64,000 nucleotides of DNA from positions 182,815 to 246,814 of the forward strand of contig NZ_ML703256.1 in the NCBI RefSeq assembly GCF_008520305.1, in the 5' to 3' direction. Made by a program: the position numbers and the translations under genes. The notes under the pieces were generated by a model. That model saw nothing but the letters and a program-made list of their open reading frames with translations, had not been told where the DNA came from and did no database searches. Each line of letters opens with the position of its first letter. Position 1 is the stretch's first letter. Positions 30,017 to 39,323 of the stretch are shown here, piece after piece. This stretch comes from Mesorhizobium sp. SARCC-RB16n. Its GTDB lineage: Bacteria; Pseudomonadota; Alphaproteobacteria; Rhizobiales; Rhizobiaceae.

Positions 30017-30996
30017 GACCCGGAACCGCTCTTGGCCGCGACCGCCTTCGCCCGCTTGCCCAGGCGTGGTCGCCGCGGCATGTCGCCGAACAATCCATTT
30101 GGCCGGATCAGCAGAATGACGCAGAGCATGACGCCGATCGCGACGATCTGCAGCGAGGCGGCGCGTGCCTGCTGCTCGGGCGCAAACAGCATGCTGGTCA
30201 GCGTGCCCGACCCTGCCCAGATCGCCCAGACCAGTATGCTGCCGATGACGGCGCCAAGATTGCTGCCAGAGCCGCCGACAATCAGCATCACCCAGACCTG
30301 AAAGGTCAGGATCGGCAGGTAATTGTCCGGCGCGATGAAGCCGGTGAAGTGCGCCTGCAGCGCACCGGCCAGAGCCATGATGGCGCCGCCGACGGCAAAG
30401 GCCTGGACGCGGTAGAAGCGCGCGCTCTTGCCGAGCGATATCGCCGCCCGCTCATCCTCCCGCAATGCCTTCAGCACACGGCCCCAGGGGCTGCGCGACA
30501 GATGTTCCAAGGCGAGATAGGCGACCAGCGCCACAGCGCAAACAACGGCAAGGTTCGACAGATTGAACAGCAGCGGCGTCTCCGCAAGGCTGCCGAACGG
30601 GCGCGGGATGAAGCCTATGCCGAACGGGCCGCCGGTCAGCTTCTGCGCGTTGAGCGCAACCAGTTGCACGACCACGGCGACGCCGAATGTGGTGATCGCC
30701 AGATAATCGGATCGGAGGCGCAGTGTGGCCATGCCGGTAAGTGCCGCGGCAATGCCGCCAACCACCATGGCACCCGCCCAGCCGATGAGGATCGGCAGGC
30801 CGAAGCCGCCCAGCCTTGCGGGGTCGTCCGGGGTCGTCAGCAGCGCCGAGGTATAGGCGCCGATGGCGACAAAACCAGCGAGGCCGACATTGAACAGGCC
30901 GGTCAGTCCCCATTGCAAATTGAGCCCCAGCGTGACCAGCGAGAAGATCAGCGCCGTGGTCAGAAAGAAGGCGCCATAGCCGATGAGATCGATCAT
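30013..30996 (-). CDS. branched-chain amino-acid-type ABC permease (LivM-like)
   Basis: 327 residues, a polytopic permease with LGLNLQWGLTGLFNVGLAGF near residue 25, the LivM hallmark, and GRVLKALREDERAAISLGKS in the middle cytoplasmic loop. The C-terminal tail is basic. The ATG at 30996 follows GGGAG and overlaps the end of the LivH-like gene by four bases. Confidence 0.93.
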   Translation of the reverse strand: MIDLIGYGAFFLTTALIFSLVTLGLNLQWGLTGLFNVGLAGFVAIGAYTSALLTTPDDPARLGGFGLPILIGWAGAMVVGGIAAALTGMATLRLRSDYLAITTFGVAVVVQLVALNAQKLTGGPFGIGFIPRPFGSLAETPLLFNLSNLAVVCAVALVAYLALEHLSRSPWGRVLKALREDERAAISLGKSARFYRVQAFAVGGAIMALAGALQAHFTGFIAPDNYLPILTFQVWVMLIVGGSGSNLGAVIGSILVWAIWAGSGTLTSMLFAPEQQARAASLQIVAIGVMLCVILLIRPNGLFGDMPRRPRLGKRAKAVAAKSGSGS

Positions 30997-31901
30997 CTCT
31001 CCCGAACTCCGAAAAGGCCGATCGGCCGCACGAACAGCACCGCCATCAAGATGATGAAGGAAACGGCGGCGCGCCATTCGGCGCCGATCAGTTGCACCGC
31101 GCCGGCTTCGGCGAGCCCGATGATCAGGCCACCGAGCACCGCACCTGGGATGCTGCCGATGCCGCCCAAAATGGCGGCTGCGAACATCGGCAGCAGCATG
31201 TCGAAGCCCATGAACGGGCGGATCTGCACCAGGATGCCGATCATCACGCCGGCCACGCAGGCCAATGCGCCGCCGACGATCCAGGTGACACAGACCACGC
31301 TGGCGACGTCGATGCCGACGATGCGGGCCAGTGCCGCGTTCTGGCTCAGCGCCTGCATGGAGCGGCCGGTCTGCGTGCGTGTCATCAGCAGATGCACGCC
31401 GAGCACGAGTATGGCGGTCAGCAGCAACAGGGCGATCTGGTCAGGTGTGACGCGGATCCCGAAGCCGACCGGCATGGCGATCTGGATCGCCCGGCTGAAA
31501 TAGGTCGGCCGCGAGGTGAAAGTGAATTCGAGCAGGCTCCTGAGCGCCATCGAGGCGCCGAAACTCGCCATCACCACGATGATCGCCTGGCCTTGCGACC
31601 GCAGCCGCGAAAACAGCACCTTGTCGAGCAGCAGCGCCAGCAAAGCGGTGAATACCATGCCGACGACCAGCGCAACAAGAAGCGGCCAACCGAAGGACAG
31701 CGGCGCGATCGGGGCTACCTTGCCGAATGTCGCGCCGATGGTGCTGACGACGGCCAATGTCGCATAGGTGCCCCAGGCCATGAAGTCGCCATGCGCGAAG
31801 TTCGAGAAGCGCAGGATCGAATAGGTGAGCGTCACGCCGATGGCGCCGAGGCCGATCATCGAGCCCGTCAGCAATCCGTCGACGATGAATTGCAGGCTCA
31901 T
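30993..31901 (-). CDS. branched-chain amino-acid-type ABC permease (LivH-like)
   Basis: 302 residues. GSMIGLGAIGVTLTYSILRFSNFAHGDFM at the N-terminus is characteristic of LivH, and SMQALSQNAALARIVGID is the conserved loop. GGGAGG is found upstream of the ATG. The start overlaps the LivF-like gene by four bases. Confidence 0.93.
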   Translation of the reverse strand: MSLQFIVDGLLTGSMIGLGAIGVTLTYSILRFSNFAHGDFMAWGTYATLAVVSTIGATFGKVAPIAPLSFGWPLLVALVVGMVFTALLALLLDKVLFSRLRSQGQAIIVVMASFGASMALRSLLEFTFTSRPTYFSRAIQIAMPVGFGIRVTPDQIALLLLTAILVLGVHLLMTRTQTGRSMQALSQNAALARIVGIDVASVVCVTWIVGGALACVAGVMIGILVQIRPFMGFDMLLPMFAAAILGGIGSIPGAVLGGLIIGLAEAGAVQLIGAEWRAAVSFIILMAVLFVRPIGLFGVRER

Positions 31902-32644
31902 GCCATGCCTCCCTTCCGATGCTGGGGGCGCTGACCGAGATAGAGTTCGGCGACGATCGGGTCGTTCCACAGTTCGGAGGCGATGCCCTGGTGCCGGTCC
32001 TTGCCTTCGACCAGCACGTAGGCACGGTCACCGATGGCAAGCGCTGCCTTAGCGTTCTGCTCGACCAGCAGGATTGTGACGCCGGACTTGCGGATGCCGG
32101 CCAGCATCTCGAACACCATCGAGACGAACTTTGGCGACAGGCCGGCCGACGGTTCGTCGAGCACCAGCACCTTGGGGTGGACGATCAGCGCCCGTGCGAC
32201 GGCAAGCATCTGCCGCTGGCCTCCCGACAGATTGCCGGCTGCCGTGCGCCGCTGGCGGACGAGGTCGGGGAAGGCGGCGTACATCTCCTCGATGCGACCG
32301 GGGATATCGCGGCGATCGAGAATGCCGCAAGCGACCCTGAGATTGTCCTCGACCGACATCAGCGGAAAGATGTTCTCGGTCTGCGGCACGAAGGCGAGGC
32401 CAAGCCGCACCATGGTGTGGGCCGGCGCGGCGGTGATGTCCTTGCCGTCCAGGAACACCGTGCCGCCGGTGATCGGGACAAGGCCGGCGATCGCCTTGAT
32501 GAAGCTCGACTTGCCAGCGCCGTTGGGACCGAGGACGACGACGATCTCACCTTTTCTGACCGTGATCGAGGCGCCACGCACGATCGGCACGCCAGGTTCA
32601 TAACCGGCTTCGAGATTGCGGACGTCGAGGACGGTCTCGCTCAT
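31898..32644 (-). CDS. branched-chain amino-acid-type ABC ATPase (LivF-like)
   Basis: 248 residues. Walker A GPNGAGKSS, signature LSGGQRQMLAVARAL, Walker B VLVLDEPSAGL, switch histidine replaced in LLVEQNAKAAL as in all LivF proteins. It overlaps LivG and LivH by four bases on either side. Confidence 0.94.
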   Translation of the reverse strand: MSETVLDVRNLEAGYEPGVPIVRGASITVRKGEIVVVLGPNGAGKSSFIKAIAGLVPITGGTVFLDGKDITAAPAHTMVRLGLAFVPQTENIFPLMSVEDNLRVACGILDRRDIPGRIEEMYAAFPDLVRQRRTAAGNLSGGQRQMLAVARALIVHPKVLVLDEPSAGLSPKFVSMVFEMLAGIRKSGVTILLVEQNAKAALAIGDRAYVLVEGKDRHQGIASELWNDPIVAELYLGQRPQHRKGGMA

Positions 32645-33441
32645 GCGGTGCCTCCGAGATAGGCCTCGATGACGCGCGGATCGCGGGCGACCTCCTCGGC
32701 TGTGCCTTCGCTCAGCAACTGGCCGCTCGCCATGACGAGGACGCGATGGCAGAGCCGCGTCACCATGTCGATGTTGTGCTCGATCAGCAGGAAGGTGATG
32801 CCGAGCGCGTTGATCTCGCGGATGCGGTCGATGATGACTTCGAGCAGCGTCGCGTTGACGCCGGCTGCCGGTTCGTCGAGCAGGATGATCGCCGGGTTGG
32901 CCATCATGACGCGGGCGAGCTCGAGCAGCTTGCGCTGGCCGCCGGACAGCACGCGTGCCGGCTCATGGGCGAGATGGGTGAGCGTGACGAGTTCCAGCAG
33001 TTCGAGCGCCTTTGTCCGGGCGGCTCTTTCCTGCGCCGCCACCCGCCATGGCGTGACGAAATTGGCGAGCAGCCTTTCGCCGGCCTGGCCCTGTGCCGCA
33101 AGCATGATGTTTTCGATCAGCGTCAGATTGGGTAGCGGGCGCGGAATCTGGAAGGTGCGGCCAAGGCCGCGGCCGATGCGCAGATGGGCGGCCTCGCCGG
33201 AGACGCGCACGCCATTGAGAAGAATCTCGCCGCCGGTGGGCAGGATGCTGCCGGCGAGTAGGTCGAACATTGTCGTCTTGCCGGCGCCGTTCGGTCCGAT
33301 CAGGCCAAGGATTTCGCCCGCTTTGACATCGAACGAGACATCGTTGACGGCGACAAGGCCGCCGAAACGCCTGACGACATTGCGTGCCGTCAGAACCGGC
33401 GCACGGGTCTCCTTCCCCTGCCTTTCCGCTGCCTCGCTCAT
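32641..33441 (-). CDS. branched-chain amino-acid-type ABC ATPase (LivG-like)
   Basis: 266 residues. Walker A GPNGAGKTT, signature LSGGQRKLLELARVM, Walker B IILLDEPAAGVN, switch LLIEHNIDMV. GRTFQIPRP is the LivG-specific segment after the Q-loop. I chose the ATG at 33441 because the upstream extension runs through the divergent control region. It is the first gene of the five-gene minus-strand operon. Confidence 0.93.
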   Translation of the reverse strand: MSEAAERQGKETRAPVLTARNVVRRFGGLVAVNDVSFDVKAGEILGLIGPNGAGKTTMFDLLAGSILPTGGEILLNGVRVSGEAAHLRIGRGLGRTFQIPRPLPNLTLIENIMLAAQGQAGERLLANFVTPWRVAAQERAARTKALELLELVTLTHLAHEPARVLSGGQRKLLELARVMMANPAIILLDEPAAGVNATLLEVIIDRIREINALGITFLLIEHNIDMVTRLCHRVLVMASGQLLSEGTAEEVARDPRVIEAYLGGTA

Positions 33442-33490
33442 CAAACCCTCGGGTCGAAGACGATCATCGTCGCCTCCTGATTTTTGATTT

Positions 33491-33513
33491 GTGATCACAC
33501 TTGCTTTGATCAC
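33491..33513. promoter_or_regulatory. operator candidate, paired TGATCAC
   Basis: Palindrome GTGATCAC at 33491-33498 is followed 15 bases on by TGATCAC at 33507-33513. This lies in the 127-base gap between the divergent liv operon and GntR gene. TGATCA-centred sites are common for GntR/FCD proteins, so autoregulation and control of both operons is plausible. Confidence 0.5.
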
Positions 33514-33568
33514 GCTATTCGGCTTTAATTCCGACCGCAAGCCGAAAACCCGCCAACGACGGAATTCC

Positions 33569-34303
33569 ATGCAAAAGGCTGCCATCGAAAAGAACAACGA
33601 GGCGATCGCCGCCCAGCTTGCGCCGGTCGGCCGCGAAACGGTGCAGGATCGCGTCTATTCCGAATTGCGGCGCGCCTTGATCGGCGGCCTGTTCGAGCCG
33701 AGCCAGGTGCTGACGATCCGTGGCCTTGCGGATGCGCTGGTCACCTCGACCATGCCGGTACGCGAGGCGCTGGGACGGCTGATCACCGAAAAGGCCCTGG
33801 AGGCGCTGCCCAACCGGTCTGTGCGCGTGCCGCCGATCACGCTGGAACGCCTCGACGATCTCTTGCGGGCCCGCATCCTGATCGAGGGCGAAGCGATCGC
33901 GCTTGCCGCCGCGCGCATGGGGTCGCGCCAGATCGCGACCATCGAGACCATTCTGGCCGAATGGGACGAGATGCGGGCGCTGAAACACAAGAAGGATGTC
34001 GACCGCGAAGTGACGCTCAACCAGAGTTTTCACTTCGAGATCTATCGCTCCTGCGGCTCGGCCGTTCTGATCCCGATGATCGAGAGCCTGTGGCTGCAAT
34101 CGGGGCCTTGCATTCGCGTCGCCATATACGCCTTCTCGGAAGCCGGCGAGGTCGACACCGCGCAGTATCACCGCCGCATCGTCGAGGCGCTGGCCACACA
34201 GGACGCGCAGGCGGCGCGCGAAGCGCTGGTCGCCGACATCAGCCGGCCCTTCACCTTCCTGCGCAGCAAGCTGCAAACCGCCGCCGCGAGAGACCAGACA
34301 TGA
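33569..34303 (+). CDS. GntR-family regulator, FCD subfamily (liv cluster)
   Basis: 244 residues. The winged-helix domain at about residues 25-90 contains LADALVTSTMPVREALGRLITEKAL; FCD residues are in LNQSFHFEIYRSCGS. I chose the start at 33569; the longer frame from 33491 would run through the operator. It heads a plus-strand operon of five further genes, the first overlapping by four bases. Confidence 0.87.
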   Translation: MQKAAIEKNNEAIAAQLAPVGRETVQDRVYSELRRALIGGLFEPSQVLTIRGLADALVTSTMPVREALGRLITEKALEALPNRSVRVPPITLERLDDLLRARILIEGEAIALAAARMGSRQIATIETILAEWDEMRALKHKKDVDREVTLNQSFHFEIYRSCGSAVLIPMIESLWLQSGPCIRVAIYAFSEAGEVDTAQYHRRIVEALATQDAQAAREALVADISRPFTFLRSKLQTAAARDQT

Positions 34304-34791
34304 CCTCCATCAGGATCAGCGAACCGCGCTCGAAGCTCTCCGTCACGGCGCTGTTGCTGCCAGAGAAGGCACCAGAAAACGCTGCCTTTCTCACGGCATA
34401 TCTAGCTACGCCACGCGTGGTCCCCGGCATCCACGCCATGTGGACGGGACCTGAGATTTCCTGTCCGGTTCCCGCCGCCGATCTTGAAGGCCAAACCTAT
34501 GCCAGGCCGTTGCCGGCGGAAAACGCGACGCTGACGCCGCAGCCCGGCGATATCGGGCTATCCTACGTGCCGCAGCGCATGTGGGGCGGCAATCCCAATG
34601 CCATTTTCGACATCGGCCTGTTCTACGGGCAAGGGGCGCGGCTACTGTTCCCGATCGGTTGGCTGGCCGGCAGCGTGGTGGCGCAGGTGGTTGCCGAGGA
34701 GCGCGATCAGTTCGCCGCCGCATGCGGGGTGATCCGCCGCAACGGCGCCTGCGACATCACCTTCAGCCTGGTGGAGGCCTCAAATGGCTGA
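34300..34791 (+). CDS. DUF3830-like protein (cyclophilin-like fold)
   Basis: 163 residues, soluble. It contains GDIGLSYVPQRMWGGNPNAIFDIGLFYG, a block I associate with DUF3830, small proteins of cyclophilin-like fold found beside transport and amidase genes; their function is not established. The start overlaps the regulator stop (ATGA) and the end overlaps the next gene by eight bases, so it is a core member of this operon. Confidence 0.65.
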   Translation: MTSIRISEPRSKLSVTALLLPEKAPENAAFLTAYLATPRVVPGIHAMWTGPEISCPVPAADLEGQTYARPLPAENATLTPQPGDIGLSYVPQRMWGGNPNAIFDIGLFYGQGARLLFPIGWLAGSVVAQVVAEERDQFAAACGVIRRNGACDITFSLVEASNG

Positions 34792-35137
34792 CGACAGTTT
34801 CGAGCTTTTCGATCTTCGCGTCGAGGCGGTCATCCCCGACGGCAAGCCGATCTATTGCGGCGCCAAGGCCGGCGATTATTTCGAGCTCAGGGGTGAGATG
34901 CTGTCGATGCCTGCCGGGCAGGGGTTTTCGATCTACTCGCTTGCCGCCGTGTTGCCGCTGCTGCCTGCAAAGCAGCGCTCGACAGACCGCAACGACTGGA
35001 TGACATCGGACGCCGAGATCGCCTGTCCCGATCCCAATTGCGCCAGCCGGCTGCGGATCGTCAGGTTGGCCAAGCGGCGGTTCAGCCATGCCGAAACCAC
35101 GGCCGTGCCGCTGCCGGAGGAGAATGACGAGAGATGA
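34784..35137 (+). CDS. TIGR04076-like small protein
   Basis: 117 residues. The core MPAGQGFSIYSLAAVLPLLPAKQR followed by NDWM and the cysteine pair in IACPDPNCASRLRI is what I remember of the TIGR04076 family, whose function is unknown. The CPDPNC motif could bind metal. It overlaps both neighbours (8 and 4 bases), so its product is probably needed in fixed ratio with theirs. Confidence 0.65.
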   Translation: MADDSFELFDLRVEAVIPDGKPIYCGAKAGDYFELRGEMLSMPAGQGFSIYSLAAVLPLLPAKQRSTDRNDWMTSDAEIACPDPNCASRLRIVRLAKRRFSHAETTAVPLPEENDER

Positions 35138-36189
35138 CCGCCAAGACCTTCGAGCTCGGCCCCGGCTACACCATCTCGCGCGTCATCCGCGGAGGCTGGC
35201 AACTGGCCGGCGGCCATGGCGCCATCGATCGCAGCCAAGCGGTGACCGACCTGATCGCCACCTTCGATGCCGGCATCTGGACCTATGATTGTGCCGACAT
35301 CTACACCGGCGTAGAGGAACTGATCGGCGCGGCACGCCTGCGGCTGGCGAACGAACGCGGCCTCGATGCCGCGGCCAAAATGAAGGTGCACACCAAGCTG
35401 GTGCCCGACCTCGAGCGGCTGGCCACCATCAGCCGCGATTACATCAGAGGCATTGTCGACCAGTCGCTGCGGCGGCTGAAGACCGAGCGGCTCGACCTCG
35501 TGCAGTTCCACTGGTGGGATTATGCGATGGCCGGCTATGTCGAGGCGATGGGCTGGCTCAACGAGCTTCGGCTCGAGGGCAAGGTGCGCAATCTCGGCAC
35601 CACCAATTTCGACACGCCTCGGCTTGCCGAAATCCTGGCCGCCGGCATCCCGCTGGTCAGCCAGCAACTGCAATATTCAGTGCTTGACCAACGCCCTGCG
35701 AACAGCCTTGCCGCACTCGCCGCGAAAAACGGCGTCAGCTTCCTCTGCTACGGCTCGGTGGCCGGTGGCTTCCTCAGCGACAAATGGCTCGGCGTGGCCG
35801 AACCCGCTACACCGCTCGAAAACCGCTCGCTGGTCAAATACAAGCTGATCATCGACGATTTCGGCGGCTGGGACCTGTTCCAGCAGCTGCTTTGGGCACT
35901 GAAGGCTGTCGGCGACCGCCACGGAGTCGACGTCGCCACCATCGCCAGCGCCTGGGTGCTGGAGCAACCGCAAGTGGCGGCCGTCATTGTCGGCGCCCGC
36001 AACCAGGCCCATGCGCTGGCCAATGCGAAAATCATGGCCGTCGAACTTGATGCCGGAGACCGGGCCAAGATCGCCGCCGTGATCGCGCAAAGCCACGGCC
36101 CCGAGGGCGACGTCTACACGCTGGAGCGTGACCGCCATGGCCGCCACGGCTCGATCATGCACTACAATCTGAATGCAGGCCGGACATGA
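35134..36189 (+). CDS. aldo/keto reductase
   Basis: 351 residues, a TIM-barrel NAD(P)H oxidoreductase. Tetrad residues can be read in WTYDCADIYTGVE (Asp and Tyr), KVHTKLVP (Lys) and LVQFHWWDY (His). The C-terminal cofactor segment VIVGARNQAHALANAK is present. It overlaps the TIGR04076-like gene and the next gene by four bases each. The substrate is unknown; with the flavin oxidoreductase on the other strand it suggests redox chemistry on an imported amine or amino acid. Confidence 0.88.
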   Translation: MTAKTFELGPGYTISRVIRGGWQLAGGHGAIDRSQAVTDLIATFDAGIWTYDCADIYTGVEELIGAARLRLANERGLDAAAKMKVHTKLVPDLERLATISRDYIRGIVDQSLRRLKTERLDLVQFHWWDYAMAGYVEAMGWLNELRLEGKVRNLGTTNFDTPRLAEILAAGIPLVSQQLQYSVLDQRPANSLAALAAKNGVSFLCYGSVAGGFLSDKWLGVAEPATPLENRSLVKYKLIIDDFGGWDLFQQLLWALKAVGDRHGVDVATIASAWVLEQPQVAAVIVGARNQAHALANAKIMAVELDAGDRAKIAAVIAQSHGPEGDVYTLERDRHGRHGSIMHYNLNAGRT

Positions 36190-36617
36190 GCGCCATCAAC
36201 ACGACGCTGTTTTCAAGGGCCAGTGCCGAGGTCATGGATCTGCATCGGTTCTTCGTCGACTGGTTCGTCGCCGCGCGCGCCGACAAAGTCGATTTCCGTC
36301 GCTTCGAAACCGCCATGGGTGACGGCTTCAGCATGGTTCCGCCGGACGGCCATGTCCTTGATCGTGATGCGGTCGTCGATCACGTCCGCTCCAGCCGCGC
36401 CACCTGCGACGACGGCTTTGCCATCTCGATCGAGGATATCCGGCCCGGTTGGCAGACCGCCGATACGATCGTCGTCCTCTACGTCGAGGCGCAGCTGCGC
36501 GGCGGCAAGCGCAGTCGTCGCCAGTCGAGTGCCGTCTTCACCACCAGTACATCGGCGCCCAACGGCGTCGAATGGCGACATCTGCATGAAACCTGGCTGC
36601 AGGTGCCGGAACACTGA
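36186..36617 (+). CDS. NTF2/SnoaL-like small protein
   Basis: 143 residues. No strong motif, but the pattern of an N-terminal helix (MDLHRFFVDWFVAARADK), then MGDGFSMVPPDGHVLDRDAV and a C-terminal strand ending WRHLHETWL is like NTF2-fold proteins. It could be a small isomerase or dehydratase or a binding accessory. It overlaps the aldo/keto reductase gene by four bases and lies 47 bases before the binding-protein gene. Confidence 0.6.
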   Translation: MSAINTTLFSRASAEVMDLHRFFVDWFVAARADKVDFRRFETAMGDGFSMVPPDGHVLDRDAVVDHVRSSRATCDDGFAISIEDIRPGWQTADTIVVLYVEAQLRGGKRSRRQSSAVFTTSTSAPNGVEWRHLHETWLQVPEH

Positions 36618-36664
36618 CACTTTCCAGACGTCAAACCAGTTCGTGTAACTCAAGGGGAACAACA

Positions 36665-37924
36665 ATGAGAAAGACGATGCTACAACTCACCACCGCGCTT
36701 GCTCTCGTGACGATGGCAGGTGCTGCACACGCCGCCGACTGCAAGATCACCGTCGGCCTTGTCATGGAACTGACCGGCCCGGCCGGCGAATACGGCCAGG
36801 CTGGCGCCAAGTCGGTCGAAATGGCCTTCCGCGACATCAACGAAGCCGGTGGCGTGCGCGGCTGCGACCTCGTCACCGATACGCGCGACAGCCAGAGCCA
36901 GGGCAACATCGCGGTCGACGCCGCAACCCAGCTGGTGCAGGTCAAGAAGGTGCCGGTCATCATCGGCGGTATCATCTCATCGGTGTCGATCCCGATCCTT
37001 ACGTCGGTTACGGCACCGGCCAAGATCGTCCAGGTGTCGCCCGCTTCATCCTCGCCGACGCTGACCGCACTCGGCCGCGAGGGCAAGACCAACGGCATCT
37101 TCTTCCGCACCATCACCTCGGACGCGCTGCAGGGCGTGGCTGCCGCCAAATACGCCATCGACAGGGGCTTCAAGAAGCTGTCGATCATCCACGTCAACAA
37201 CGATTTCGGCGTCAACATGGTGACTGAGTTCTCGCGCGCCTATAAGGCGCTCGGCGGCACCATCGTTTCCGATACGCCCTATAATGAGAAGCAGTCGAGC
37301 TATGCCTCGGAGGTGACGGCGGCGATGGGGGGAGAGCCCGATGGGCTCTATCTAGTCAGCACGCCAGTCGATGGCGCTACCATCGCCCGCACCTGGATTT
37401 CGCAAGGCGGCGTGCAGAAATTCCTGCTCAATGACGGCATGAACAGCCCTGACTTCATCGAGTCAGTCGGCGCCGACTATCTGAAGGATGCCTATGGCAC
37501 GTCCTCCGGCACCAGCCCGACGGCTTCCACCGACTACTTCATGAAGAACTACAAGGCGTTTTCCGGCATCGAGCCGTCAAATCCCGCGGCCGACCGCTCC
37601 TATGATGCCGGCGCCATTGTCGGGCTCGCCATCGCGATTGCCGGGTCCGAGGACCCGGCCAAGATCAAGGACGCCATGTACAAGGCGGTCGATCCGGCCG
37701 GCACGCCGATCTATGCCGGCAAGGAAGAATTCGCCAAGGCGCTCGGCCTGATCAAGGACGGCAAGCCGATCCGTTACGAAGGCGTCATCGGCCCTGTCGC
37801 CTTCGACAAATTTGGCGACATCACCGGCCCGTTCCGGCTGTGGAAGATCGTTGACGGAAAGGTGACCACCGACGGTGAGATGACCACCGACGACGTCAAC
37901 GCGCTGCAGGCAAAGCTTCAGTAG
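36665..37924 (+). CDS. branched-chain amino-acid-type substrate-binding protein (LivK-like)
   Basis: 419 residues with a clear Sec signal peptide (MRKTMLQLTTALALV... cleaved near AHA-A). The mature protein begins DCKITVGLVMELTGPAGEYGQ, the usual opening of periplasmic-binding-protein family 6. An AAGG-type ribosome site lies in CAAGGGGAACAACAATG. This is the missing binding subunit of the LivHMGF-like importer encoded on the opposite strand; splitting it to the other side of the cluster is a little unusual. Ligand unknown. Confidence 0.92.
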   Translation: MRKTMLQLTTALALVTMAGAAHAADCKITVGLVMELTGPAGEYGQAGAKSVEMAFRDINEAGGVRGCDLVTDTRDSQSQGNIAVDAATQLVQVKKVPVIIGGIISSVSIPILTSVTAPAKIVQVSPASSSPTLTALGREGKTNGIFFRTITSDALQGVAAAKYAIDRGFKKLSIIHVNNDFGVNMVTEFSRAYKALGGTIVSDTPYNEKQSSYASEVTAAMGGEPDGLYLVSTPVDGATIARTWISQGGVQKFLLNDGMNSPDFIESVGADYLKDAYGTSSGTSPTASTDYFMKNYKAFSGIEPSNPAADRSYDAGAIVGLAIAIAGSEDPAKIKDAMYKAVDPAGTPIYAGKEEFAKALGLIKDGKPIRYEGVIGPVAFDKFGDITGPFRLWKIVDGKVTTDGEMTTDDVNALQAKLQ

Positions 37925-38002
37925 GCCGGCGAGACCTTGCCCCGGCGCGATCCCCCTTTTTCGCTGGGATCGACGCCGGGCAGGTACCTGCCTTCCGCCG
38001 GA

Positions 38003-38275
38003 CTAACCGGCAGGGCGGAAGGGCTTTGCAAGCGATGCCGGGAAGTGCAGCGCCAGCATCTGGCGATTCCGTGAGATGAGCACCAACACGATGATGGTCG
38101 CCAGGTAGGGCAGGGCCGACAGCAACTCCGACGGCACTTCCAATCCCAAAGCCTGGCCCTGCAGCTGCAGGATCGTGATGCCGCCGAACAGCCAGGCGCC
38201 AAGCAGGATGCGCAGCGGCCGCCATGTGGCGAAGACCACCAGCGCCAGCGCGATCCAGCCAAAAATTGCCGGCCA
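38003..38275 (-). pseudogene. truncated BMP-type sugar/nucleoside ABC permease (C-terminal remnant)
   Basis: About 90 codons encode GWIALALVVFATWRPLRILLGAWLFGG and then LLSALPYLATIIVLVLISRNR and FPASLAKPFRP, the characteristic end of the shorter permease of BMP-type importers. Upstream of about 38275 the reading frame continues in sequence without any family similarity, so the first two thirds of the gene are missing. No partner transporter genes remain around it. Confidence 0.8.
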
Positions 38276-38469
38276 CGGAACGTCTGGCTTTTCGTTGGCC
38301 TCCAGCCTCCCGGCCAGGTCAACGTGTTCCCAAAGCCTGGCGTCTCCCGGCGGCGTTATCGGGGTGCACCTCGATAACGGCGCCGGGACTGTTTGTGCGA
38401 CACGCGGTTGCGAGCGATGCATCCGGCCGCTATGCCGGGCCGGGATTTCCTGACGAGAAGGCAGAGCAG

Positions 38470-39305
38470 ATGAAAGTCGTTTCCACGTCCAAGTCGCATG
38501 GCGGTGTGCAAGGTGTTTATGCGCACGCCTCCGAAGCCTGCGCCTGCGACATGACCTTTGCCGTCTTCGTGCCGCCGCAGGCCAAGGATGGCCCGGTGCC
38601 GGTGCTTTGGTATCTGTCGGGCCTCACCTGCACCCATGCCAATGTCAGGACAAGGGCGAATACCGGCGCCTGGCGGCCGAGCTCGGCCTGATCGTGGTCT
38701 GCCCCGACACCAGCCCACGCGGCGAGGGTGTCGCCGACGAAAAGGACAATTGGCAGTTCGGCTCGGGCGCCGGCTTCTATGTCGACGCGACGCAGGAGCC
38801 CTTCGCCAGGAACTACCGGATGTACTCCTATATCGTCGACGAGCTGCCGGCCCTGATCGCCGGTCGGTTCCCCGCCGACATGGCGCGCCAGTCGATTTTT
38901 GGCCATTCCATGGGTGGGCATGGTGCGCTGACCATCGCGCTGAAGAACTCCGAGCACTTCAGGAGCTGCTCGGCCTTCTCACCGATCGTTCAGCCGATGA
39001 CGGCAGACTGGTCGCGGCCGGCCCTGGAAAAATATCTCGGCAAGGACGAGAAATCCTGGCGCGCCTACGACGCCACGGCGTTGATCGAAGACGGGCACCG
39101 CTTCGGCGAATTCCTGGTCGATCAGGGCACCGCCGACGGCTTCCTCAAGGACGGCCTGCGGCCATGGCTTCTGGACGACGCCTGCAAGAAGTCCGGCATC
39201 GCGCTGACCTTGCGCATGCAGGAAGGCTACGATCATTCCTACAATTTCATCTCGACCTTCATGGGCGACCATTTGAAGTGGCACGCCGCGCGCCTGGCCA
39301 AGTAG
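38470..39305 (+). pseudogene. fghA: S-formylglutathione hydrolase with frameshift
   Basis: Codons from ATG 38470 give KVVSTSKSHGGVQGVYAH... to WYLSGLTCTHANV, then the frame must shift near 38647 to continue DKGEYRRLAAELGLIVVCPDTSPRG through to the stop at 39305. Intact family members read HANVMEKGEY or similar; loss of one base (ATG GAC to AG GAC) would explain it. Both halves are otherwise well conserved, with the nucleophile elbow GHSMGGHGA and active-site His in EGYDHSYNF. Repaired length is 278 residues, normal for this glutathione-dependent formaldehyde-detoxification esterase. A sequencing error is the alternative to a recent mutation. Confidence 0.85.
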
Positions 39306-39323
39306 GAGCATGCCAGGGGCCGC

